Positions 34,888 through 42,694 of a DNA stretch of 42,694 nt are shown here, piece after piece. The position numbers and the translations under genes are program-made. The notes under the pieces were generated by a model. It searched no databases. It saw only the letters and a program-made list of their open reading frames with translations, and was not told the origin of the DNA. The number at the start of each line of letters is the position of its first letter. The first letter of the stretch is position 1. Origin of the DNA: Parcubacteria group bacterium GW2011_GWD2_38_11 (GTDB lineage Bacteria > Patescibacteriota > Minisyncoccia > Moranbacterales > GWC2-37-73); assembly GCA_000992325.1 (NCBI GenBank), contig LBTZ01000005.1, positions 1 to 42,694 on the forward strand. Direction: 5' to 3'.

Positions 34888-36036
34888 ATGCTTTTTCAGA
34901 ATAAAAAAACAGAAACATCAAACAAAAAAAATTGTGATGGTGTTGTTTCGTATCGTGATTTGCATAAAAAAGAGGAAGTTGTTTCCCCTAGTTTTGCTGT
35001 GGGAAAAAAAGTTTGGGCAAAAAAATTAAGCAGTGCCGCCCTGAAAGTTTTCTTCAGTGATTATCTCTATTTACTTTTCAAATCAGCGGCAAATAATCAT
35101 CTCAGAATTGTAGCCCCAAAAAAACAACAAGGAGAAAGATGTAGTTTTCAATTTCAGTCGTATACTCAACTAAAAAAATATCAAAAAAAAGTCAGACTTT
35201 TCACCTTCAGTACATCTTTCACTTCGATATTTGTGTTCATTGTTATAATCGGATTTCAGCTTATCAACACTCATCAAGGAAAAGGTGCAACTTTTGGATG
35301 GCTGCAAACTGATTGGAACGGTGGTGCGGACACGGTGACAACAGCAAATCATACAACAAATCAAAGTGGTTGGACCAAGTTTTTTTCTAAAGACATTGGT
35401 GTGGATACGAGTGGCGGAGAAATGAAAATTTCTGGCATAGCTGATTCTTTTGTGACAACTTCTGACACGGATTTTAATGCTTTTGCAAAGACGCAATCTT
35501 ACGTGAGTGGTGCGGGAGCAGCTGGAACAATTTATGCGCAAAAACCTGACGGTGGAACTTGCGCAACTGCTGCTGAATGTGCAAATGGCTGGTGTAATGC
35601 CAATGTTTGCGCCAATCCTTGGACTGCGGGGCCTTGCAGTGGATTTACAGTATATAGGGAAGATACCGGAGATGGTGCTCATCCTGGTCAATGGACGTGG
35701 AAAACAAGCGACACTGATTGCGCCGCTCCACAATGCTTGCCGGTGGATGGCTATGATAGCTTGGTGGCGGATAATAGCGTTGATTTTTCTCTTTATCCTG
35801 CGCGAAATGCATGCAAAGCAATTGGTGGCAGGTTACCAACCAGAAATGAGCTTCTGTGTATTTATAGTAATAAGGCGAGTTATGTCGGTGCGTTCGATGT
35901 TGGTGGTAGTTTGTATCTTGCTTCCCAAGAAGCTGCAGTAAACAAGGTGCTATATGTCAGATTTAGCGATGGCTTTTCAAATCTTGCAGGGTCTTGGTAT
36001 AAAACTAGTTGGAACAGGGTCAGATGTGTGAAATAA
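34888..36036 (+). CDS. Secreted protein with C-terminal DUF1566/C-type-lectin-like domain
   Basis: TM near residue 110; C-term GGRLPTRNELLCIYSN..YVRFSDGFSNLAGSWYKTSWNRVRCVK. Confidence 0.65.
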   Translation: MLFQNKKTETSNKKNCDGVVSYRDLHKKEEVVSPSFAVGKKVWAKKLSSAALKVFFSDYLYLLFKSAANNHLRIVAPKKQQGERCSFQFQSYTQLKKYQKKVRLFTFSTSFTSIFVFIVIIGFQLINTHQGKGATFGWLQTDWNGGADTVTTANHTTNQSGWTKFFSKDIGVDTSGGEMKISGIADSFVTTSDTDFNAFAKTQSYVSGAGAAGTIYAQKPDGGTCATAAECANGWCNANVCANPWTAGPCSGFTVYREDTGDGAHPGQWTWKTSDTDCAAPQCLPVDGYDSLVADNSVDFSLYPARNACKAIGGRLPTRNELLCIYSNKASYVGAFDVGGSLYLASQEAAVNKVLYVRFSDGFSNLAGSWYKTSWNRVRCVK

Positions 36037-36048
36037 AAGTAATCTAAA

Positions 36049-39000
36049 ATGTTTTTGAAAAATAAATTAAAATTAAAAATATTTTCATTTGCAATGTTTT
36101 TTTGCAGTGCTTTTTTTATTTTTTCAATCGAAAGTGCTAAGGCGTATACATATTCAGCCAGCGCAATTTCTCCAGTAAAAACTTATGCAACGCAAGTTTC
36201 TTTCGGCGCAATTTCTTGGACTGAAGTTTCCTCTGCCACGAGCATAAGCCCTAGGCCGGCAAACTCTTTGATTGTTATGAATGTAAGAGCGGGGGATTCT
36301 GCCACGCCTGACGGAACTTGGACCAATGGTGGAAATTGGACAGAAGTTACTAATGGACAAAGTTTGTCTTTTCTTGGAGGGAAACAATATCTTCAATATC
36401 AAGTCAGTTTTTCCTATGACGATTTGAACAATATGCCTGGTGTTTCTGATGTGACGATAGCGTCAACAGCTTATCCTGTGGGGTTGTATAAAATTGTTAG
36501 TTCTGCATATGACACTAGCGACGCAACCAATTTACTTGCAAGAATTCAGTGGAATGAAAATGAGCCGTCAGGTGCAAATGTGAGATTTCAAATGCGTAGT
36601 GCTCCAGACAACGCTGGCACCCCGAACTGGGCAGCTGGCAGTGGTTGGTGCGGCCCTGTAAACTGCGCCGCTACAACAGCTGATATTGATTATGCATCTG
36701 ATTTTTATGAAACCGAGCCAACGGGAGAAACTGCAAATCCAATTCATATAATAGGCGACAATGATCAATGGATTCAATATGTTGTTTGGCTGGAAAATGA
36801 TAGTACGGCTGTTACTCCTGTTCTTTCTGACGTCACATTGACTTATGTTGTTAACGCGCCGCCGCAGGTGCAAAACGTGAGCGCAAGTCAAAATTCTGAT
36901 GGCACAGTGACGGTGAACTATGAAGTAAAAGACCCAGACACCACCACCGGAATTCTCGATGGTTTCTTGGATGCTAATCTTGAATATTGCACAGCTTCTT
37001 GCACCACCCCAGGAGGTGAAACTTGGGTCAATGCTGACACTATAGCTGGTGACTTTGGATTGATTGCAGTGCAAGAAGGAAGTTTCACTGCATATTCTGC
37101 CATCTGGACGCCAAAAACAGATTATCCAAATCAATACAATGCCAATATGAAAGTTCGAGTTGGCGTGGATGATAATGAAGCTGCTAATAATTTGGTTTAC
37201 GGCGATTCTGCCAACTTTGTTTTGGACGTTAAAAATCCAACCAATGTGGGTGTTGTCATCGATCACACCAAATCTTCAGATAATTTGACACTCACCACTC
37301 CAGCCGATGATTCTCTTTATCAAATTGCGTATTCAAATTATTCGGATTTCAGGGATGCATCTTTTGAAGCTTTTCCAGTGGACAATGAGAAAACTTACAG
37401 CAATTTAACTTCTGATCCGGCTACTGTTTATGTGAGAGTGAAAGATGAAAAAGATAATTACACTGACGTCAGCGCAACAACCCCAGCTCAACCAAGTCAT
37501 ATTGTGTATTACGATACTTCCAACGAGGCTTCAGGCGAATACCGCGAGTTTGTTGCTTGGGATATTGTGTCAGTGGAGCAAGTTGGCAGTGGATTTGCAG
37601 GTTATGATATTTATCGCGCCGACAGGTTGGAATCTGATGAAACTGCCACACCCGTCTATGCTTTTCTGGATTCTATTGTCGATCGCAATACTAATTTTTT
37701 CACTGATTTAAACCTGGATAATGGTAAACATTATTATTACAAAATTCTTGTTAGGGACACAGCAGGAAATGTTTCTCAATATTCTTCAGCAGTGGATGAC
37801 AATCCCAATGGTCAAGGAGGATCAGATCAAACTCCTCCAACTTTATCAGATGTAAATATTTCCAATATCAACACCACCAGCGCAACTATAACTTGGAATA
37901 CAGACGAACTTTCAGATTCCAGTGTGGGTTATAGTGAAAACGTTACTTATCTTCCTGAAAGAGGATTAGCTTCTATGGTAATGGCTCATGAAATTGTGCT
38001 TACCAATCTTGATCCTGGCACGACGTATAATGTTCGCGTCAAATCTCATGACAGTGTTGGAAATCTTGGCCAAAATGACAAAGATAACCCAGGCTCGACT
38101 CTTATTCAAAATTTTACTTTTGAAACCTTGCCTGGTCCTGCAATTTCAGGAGTCACGGTTCCTAATATTTCGAACAATCAAGCCACTATTGATTGGAAAA
38201 CCAGCACGGACTCTTCGAGTTATGTTGTTTATTCAAACACTATATCTGATGGAGTATTGGTAAACCCTAAGGAATTTGGAACTCCTGAACTTGTTGGCAG
38301 CCCAGTTGCTGGAAAATATTCTCATTCTCAAACCATAACCACTTATAACGATCTGCCATTGGTTCCAAACACTAGATATTATTTCTATGTAAAATCCGTG
38401 GATGGCGATAGTAATGTTTCTATTGATAACAATGCCAGTATGTTTTATGAATTGCTTACGACTGAAGACAGTGATCCTCCTATAATATCTGATGTTGAAA
38501 CTCCACTGGTAACGAAAGACGGAGTTGTTGTTTCTTGGACAACCAATGAACCTGCAACAAGTAAGGTCTCTTATACAACCATCAATGGTGGTCCATATAA
38601 TGAGATTGTGGAGGTTTTAACTTATGATCGTAGTCATTATGTTATATTGGGTGATCTTGATGCGGATGAGGATTATTATTTCAAAGTGACCTCTGATGAT
38701 ATCAATACCAATTCTGAAAGCAGTGATCAGCAAACATTCACAACATTGAAAGATGTTGAATTTCAGCACGATCCACTCTCGACAATTACATTCGCTGATC
38801 CTAATCCATCCATAATCACCGACACAGTAGCGGTTATTTCATTTGATACTGATCAAAATGCTAATTGTTTTGTGGAATATGGAACTGAATCTGAAAATCC
38901 CACCGCTGTTCCCGCCAAGGAAGGAACAGAAATTTTTAACAAGGGTCACAATATTCAACTCAATGGTCTTATTTTCGAGACAAAATATTATTACAAAGTT

Positions 39001-40311
39001 ACTTGTGAGGATAATTTGGAAAACGTAATTTCTTCCAGTGAAAAAGATTTCACAACCAAAGAAAAAAACTATACCGCCTCAGGAATAGGCGAGCTAATGG
39101 ATTCGACTGCTCCAACAATTTCCAATATTAAAATTTCTGCTATTAATGGAGAGAGCGCTACAATAAGTTGGGATTCTGATGAAAAGGGAAATAGTACGGT
39201 CAGGTATGGCATCTCAGATGTTTCTGAAGTTGCTGCGAGTGACAGTGTTGTTAATAGTGATAAAGATAACTATGTAACCTCGCATTCGGTTGTGCTTGGC
39301 GGCCTTATTCCAGCTACTAGATACGTCTTTATTGTTTCCTCTATTGATGCAGCTGGAAATATTGCTCAATCATCGCAAGACAGTCTTGTTACATCTTCAC
39401 CTTCATCGATATCTTTTATAAAAGCTCAGTCGAAAGAATTGGGACAAGCAACCATCACTTGGAAAACTAGCACCGAAACAACTTCAATTGTGGAATATGG
39501 TTTATCTACAAGTTATGGAGAGAAAAAGGAATCGGCATCGCTGACTAGTGATCATTCATTGAATCTTTCCGGTCTTAACCAAGGAAATACATACCACTTT
39601 AGGGTAAAAGGTAAGGACAAAAATGGAAAACTTTATGCTTCCTCTGATCAAACTTTTGATCCCAAGTCTCCTCCGATAATTGAAAACATAGTAATAGGTG
39701 AAATAACTGAACATAGCGCTTTAGTTTCATTTACTACCAACGTTCCAACTGATGCTACTGTGGCATATCAAGATGCGCAAAACAATGATAATTCAGGAAC
39801 ACAGGGAGAATCTGATCTCACAGTTGATCACAAAATAAAAATCATCGGTTTAAATTCTGGAACAACATATCGCACGACGCTTAGCGTTAGAGATGAACAG
39901 GGAACACAGTCGGTCCAAGTTGCTCGGGATATAATCACAGGCAAAGATGAAAATTCTCCAAAAATAGACAATGTTAGAACTGATAGCGCTCTGACTCAAT
40001 CAGACAAAGTTCAGACTATTATCTCCTGGAAAACTGATGAGCAAGCCACCTCAAGCATCCTTTACAAGGAAGGCAGAAACGGGGATGAAAAAGAAATTAA
40101 AATCACAGACAACTTAACCACCAGTCACGTTGGCGTTGTTACAATCTTTAAACCAGGAGCAGTGTATAATTTTAAAGTTAAATCAATTGACTCATCTGGC
40201 AATATTGCAATCTCCAATGATTTTGCACTGCTTACACCAAGGAAAAGAGAAAACATCATTCAAATTATTATCGGAAACTTCACTGAAATCTTTGGATGGG
40301 CGAAATTCTAA
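36049..40311 (+). CDS. Giant secreted fibronectin type III-repeat protein (1420 aa)
   Basis: Signal peptide; repeated xxATITWxTxxxSxSxVxYG..HxVxLxxLxPxTxYxFxVxSxDxxGN units. Confidence 0.88.
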   Translation: MFLKNKLKLKIFSFAMFFCSAFFIFSIESAKAYTYSASAISPVKTYATQVSFGAISWTEVSSATSISPRPANSLIVMNVRAGDSATPDGTWTNGGNWTEVTNGQSLSFLGGKQYLQYQVSFSYDDLNNMPGVSDVTIASTAYPVGLYKIVSSAYDTSDATNLLARIQWNENEPSGANVRFQMRSAPDNAGTPNWAAGSGWCGPVNCAATTADIDYASDFYETEPTGETANPIHIIGDNDQWIQYVVWLENDSTAVTPVLSDVTLTYVVNAPPQVQNVSASQNSDGTVTVNYEVKDPDTTTGILDGFLDANLEYCTASCTTPGGETWVNADTIAGDFGLIAVQEGSFTAYSAIWTPKTDYPNQYNANMKVRVGVDDNEAANNLVYGDSANFVLDVKNPTNVGVVIDHTKSSDNLTLTTPADDSLYQIAYSNYSDFRDASFEAFPVDNEKTYSNLTSDPATVYVRVKDEKDNYTDVSATTPAQPSHIVYYDTSNEASGEYREFVAWDIVSVEQVGSGFAGYDIYRADRLESDETATPVYAFLDSIVDRNTNFFTDLNLDNGKHYYYKILVRDTAGNVSQYSSAVDDNPNGQGGSDQTPPTLSDVNISNINTTSATITWNTDELSDSSVGYSENVTYLPERGLASMVMAHEIVLTNLDPGTTYNVRVKSHDSVGNLGQNDKDNPGSTLIQNFTFETLPGPAISGVTVPNISNNQATIDWKTSTDSSSYVVYSNTISDGVLVNPKEFGTPELVGSPVAGKYSHSQTITTYNDLPLVPNTRYYFYVKSVDGDSNVSIDNNASMFYELLTTEDSDPPIISDVETPLVTKDGVVVSWTTNEPATSKVSYTTINGGPYNEIVEVLTYDRSHYVILGDLDADEDYYFKVTSDDINTNSESSDQQTFTTLKDVEFQHDPLSTITFADPNPSIITDTVAVISFDTDQNANCFVEYGTESENPTAVPAKEGTEIFNKGHNIQLNGLIFETKYYYKVTCEDNLENVISSSEKDFTTKEKNYTASGIGELMDSTAPTISNIKISAINGESATISWDSDEKGNSTVRYGISDVSEVAASDSVVNSDKDNYVTSHSVVLGGLIPATRYVFIVSSIDAAGNIAQSSQDSLVTSSPSSISFIKAQSKELGQATITWKTSTETTSIVEYGLSTSYGEKKESASLTSDHSLNLSGLNQGNTYHFRVKGKDKNGKLYASSDQTFDPKSPPIIENIVIGEITEHSALVSFTTNVPTDATVAYQDAQNNDNSGTQGESDLTVDHKIKIIGLNSGTTYRTTLSVRDEQGTQSVQVARDIITGKDENSPKIDNVRTDSALTQSDKVQTIISWKTDEQATSSILYKEGRNGDEKEIKITDNLTTSHVGVVTIFKPGAVYNFKVKSIDSSGNIAISNDFALLTPRKRENIIQIIIGNFTEIFGWAKF

Positions 40312-40325
40312 AAAATTTAATCCAG

Positions 40326-40354
40326 TTGACTTTTGATGAAATTAGTGCTATACT
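40326..40354 (+). promoter_or_regulatory. Sigma70-type promoter
   Basis: TTGACT-17 nt-TATACT. Confidence 0.75.
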
Positions 40355-40369
40355 TATAGAGTAATAAAG

Positions 40370-40396
40370 GACGGGTGTAAAAACCACGTCTTTTTT
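40370..40396 (+). promoter_or_regulatory. Leader hairpin plus T6 run (attenuator-like)
   Basis: GACGGGTGTAAAAACCACGTC TTTTTT. Confidence 0.5.
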
Positions 40397-40416
40397 CTTT
40401 TTAATAAAGCAAAAAA

Positions 40417-40725
40417 ATGCCAACAAAAGCAAAACAAAGCAAAAAAAATGAAAATCCAAGTGACTGGAAAACCCTGATTCACGGATTCGTGGGAAATATA
40501 CTCGAGCAATTAAATGAGAATGTGACGAACCGTGTTCGCGTCTGGACAAAGCAAATGAAGCGCAGGGCAGTTGGAGGAGTTGTGATGCTACTTGGAGCAA
40601 CATACTTTCTGACAGGTCTGTCTACATATGCTGATGCAACCCTAGGCAAAAATATTCCAGGACTTGGATATGTAGTAATTGGTGGAGTTGCATTATTAAT
40701 AGGCTACTTAGTTAGTAGGAAATAA
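40417..40725 (+). CDS. Small membrane protein of unknown function
   Basis: ORF with two TM segments and promoter. Confidence 0.65.
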   Translation: MPTKAKQSKKNENPSDWKTLIHGFVGNILEQLNENVTNRVRVWTKQMKRRAVGGVVMLLGATYFLTGLSTYADATLGKNIPGLGYVVIGGVALLIGYLVSRK

Positions 40726-40850
40726 GAATAGTAATCAATAATTTAAAAATAATTTTCTTGAAAATACAAAAATCAACTATTAATTTATAAAAATGCTAAT
40801 TCGTATATTTGTAAATTTGTAAGATGTTTGTAATTCGTAGAATTAAAAAA

Positions 40851-41162
40851 ATGAACAAGAAGCAAATTAAAAAAGTTGTCGCAAAAAATGTGAAGAAGGC
40901 ACAAGTGAAAGGGGCTGTGATTAAAAAAGCAGTTCAAAAAAATGTGCAAAAGGCACAAACCTCAGGAGCTGAACTTCAAAAAATGGCTCTTAAAGAGTAT
41001 GACAAAATAAAAAAGCAAATGGATGCAACTTCAAAAAAAGTTGAGTCTTATGTGAAAAAGAATCCAGCCAAAGCCGCAGCAATCTCTGCCGGTATCGGTA
41101 TGGCTCTCGGCGCAGTCGCCGGAATCCTGGCCGCTGGAGGAAAAAAGAATAAAAAGAAATAG
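40851..41162 (+). CDS. Lys/Ala-rich protein with C-terminal glycine-zipper TM (YqjD/ElaB-like)
   Basis: KKVVAKNVKKAQVKGAVIKKAVQKNVQKAQ; YVKKNPAKAAAISAGIGMALGAVAGILAAGGKK. Confidence 0.6.
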   Translation: MNKKQIKKVVAKNVKKAQVKGAVIKKAVQKNVQKAQTSGAELQKMALKEYDKIKKQMDATSKKVESYVKKNPAKAAAISAGIGMALGAVAGILAAGGKKNKKK

Positions 41163-41215
41163 AAATTAGTTATAAAGTTGTAAAGTTCATAAAGTTATAA
41201 AGTCGCAAATTTTAA

Positions 41216-41243
41216 AAGCCTGCTCCATTCGGGGCAGGCTTTT
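41216..41243. terminator. Intrinsic terminator
   Basis: AAAGCCTGCTCCATTCGGGGCAGGCTTTT. Confidence 0.85.
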
Positions 41244-41257
41244 ATGTTGATTATTGG

Positions 41258-41455
41258 TCATTGATGATCTTGTTCTGATAAGCAGGGAAGACAAAATTTT
41301 TCACATCCGGGCGTGTTATTGATAACGCTTCTTGTGTACCATTTGTCGACTTGTCTGTGGCATCCTCCGCATTCAAATTCAAGATGTATCTTGGTTTCTC
41401 TTTCAGGCTCTGGTCCTGAATCTCGGCGATACAGATCGTCGTAATCGTTTCCCAT
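41258..41455 (-). CDS. Small Cys-rich (putative zinc-binding) protein
   Basis: CGGCH...CEKFCLPC; AAAGGAGG SD. Confidence 0.65.
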   Translation of the reverse strand: MGNDYDDLYRRDSGPEPERETKIHLEFECGGCHRQVDKWYTRSVINNTPGCEKFCLPCLSEQDHQ

Positions 41456-41625
41456 ATAAACCTCCTTTAGAGTTTATTCTAATGTAAAAAAGCAATTTTT
41501 TTTGATATTTATAAGTTTAATCTATCGGTAAACCCGTACTTAGTCAATGCTTTATTGCTTTACAATAATATTTTAAAATGATATTAAATTATTAGTACTT
41601 AATAAATCGCAAGGAGGAGTGAGCT

Positions 41626-42063
41626 ATGCAAGTGGACAAGGAAGTGGAAGGGATCTTCATGAAAAAAAGCCAAAAATGGCTGGAAGCGGCGGAGAGATGC
41701 GATAAAAGCAATGTTGAGGAAAAGATAGCGCGGGCCACGGAAGATATTCAGGAATTTCTTGAAAGTGAACATGGACATATTGCTTTACATAAACTGCTGA
41801 GAGCAACAAACAAGCATGTGCTTTTTGCCAAAAATAACAGGCTGCATCCTGACTTTCCGGCAGGGGTTTATATACTCACAGATGTTGGACCAATGCATGT
41901 TCAAATTGGACTGGATAGTAATGGCCTTATTATGCTAAAACCAATGCCGATAAGTATCGCGGACTTGGTCAGGGCTGCAGTGGAGCATGCAAATATGATG
42001 CCACATATGGTTTTTCAATTTCTCCTGGAAGAGCTTGATAAGATAGCAGCTTCATCGACTTAA
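41626..42063 (+). CDS. Hypothetical protein
   Basis: ORF with AAGGAGGAG SD and downstream terminator-like hairpin. Confidence 0.7.
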   Translation: MQVDKEVEGIFMKKSQKWLEAAERCDKSNVEEKIARATEDIQEFLESEHGHIALHKLLRATNKHVLFAKNNRLHPDFPAGVYILTDVGPMHVQIGLDSNGLIMLKPMPISIADLVRAAVEHANMMPHMVFQFLLEELDKIAASST

Positions 42064-42194
42064 GTCAGATAGCTGACTTAATCAAAATTTTTTGAAAAAT
42101 GATATAAAAAGCCTGAATAATTTCGGGCTTTTTCTTTTATTGGGTTCACTTTACGAACCTTATAAACCTTATAACTTTATGAACTTCAGCTCTA

Positions 42195-42223
42195 TTGACA
42201 CTTTTTTCAATATGTGTTAACTT
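42195..42223 (+). promoter_or_regulatory. Putative rpoB promoter with ~240-nt leader
   Basis: TTGACA-17 nt-TAACTT. Confidence 0.5.
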
Positions 42224-42466
42224 ACTTGTACATTCTAGCTTTAGGAAAGAACTTCTACTTTTTGCATTGTTTTTGAGTGAAAACAGCGCACAAACTTTTT
42301 GTCAAATTAAAGTGTTAAAATGCTTTAAAATGGCTCTTTTTGTCAAAGATTAAATGACTAAAAAAATACAACTTAATTAAATAGTCTTAACCAAAAAACT
42401 CGCTACCGAGCTTTTCTATGCGTAATTAATTTACGTTGTCGATAAGAACTAGTGAGAGTTGTTTCT

Positions 42467-42694
42467 ATGGTAAAAGAGAAGAAAGCACTAAAGGTGAAGG
42501 AGACTTATGCCTCAACTTCATCCCTGTCTAAAAGAAAGTTTTTCAAAAAGCAGTTGATGGTGTCGCTTCCTAATCTGATTGAAGCTCAGATCGATGCGTA
42601 TCAGTGGTTTTTGGATAGAGGTCTTCGGGAATTGTTCGATGAAATCAACCCAATTAGTGATTTCACTGGAAAAGATTTAGAGCTTTCGCTCACT
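42467..42694 (+). CDS. rpoB: DNA-directed RNA polymerase subunit beta, 5' fragment (runs off window)
   Basis: Own translation [76 protein letters not shown]. Confidence 0.88.
   Translation, partial: MVKEKKALKVKETYASTSSLSKRKFFKKQLMVSLPNLIEAQIDAYQWFLDRGLRELFDEINPISDFTGKDLELSLT

Noticed and set aside
37445-39028. ORFs 37445-37711, 37988-38263, 38843-39028 and others inside the Fn3 gene
   Set aside because: Alternative-frame ORFs in a long, clearly coding gene; no motifs or initiation signals.

Overview
AT-rich 42.7 kb window. Gene content and style (small genes, type IV pilus operon, in-frame inserts in core genes) suggest a Patescibacteria/CPR genome; that placement is inference. Core genes recognised: nth, alr, two ECF-type sigma factors, thiI, ychF, a histidine kinase/response regulator pair beside a type IV pilus operon (pilB, pilC, three prepilin-like/pilus-associated ORFs, pilM, pilN-like, pilO-like), a VanW-family protein, Hsp20, a PrsW-like protein, valS, tsaD, a DedA-family protein, an alpha/beta hydrolase, a GT4 glycosyltransferase, Fe/Mn SOD, FKBP PPIase, a giant Fn3-repeat secreted protein, and the 5' end of rpoB at the right edge. 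tRNAs: Pro(TGG), Arg(TCG), His(GTG), Arg(TCT), Lys(CTT), Glu(TTC) plus an interrupted partial Glu copy, and Gly(TCC). The most unusual signal is a set of small, structured, apparently mobile palindromic elements around tRNA genes. (1) Two ~350-bp noncoding elements, directly 3' of tRNA-Pro and tRNA-Arg, share modules and covarying hairpins, but each carries direct and inverted copies of the 3' end (T-arm/acceptor) of its own host tRNA. tRNA-Gly has a reduced version. (2) A tRNA-Glu 5' portion is duplicated around a GIY-YIG nuclease ORF, and the upstream copy has a 30-bp double hairpin in its anticodon loop. A variant of that same 30-mer is inserted in frame in valS. (3) Other palindromes sit at tRNA 5' ends, in a pilus gene, in a glycosyltransferase gene and in tsaD. 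No CRISPR array, rRNA or reverse transcriptase was seen. All identifications are by eye; no searches were run.
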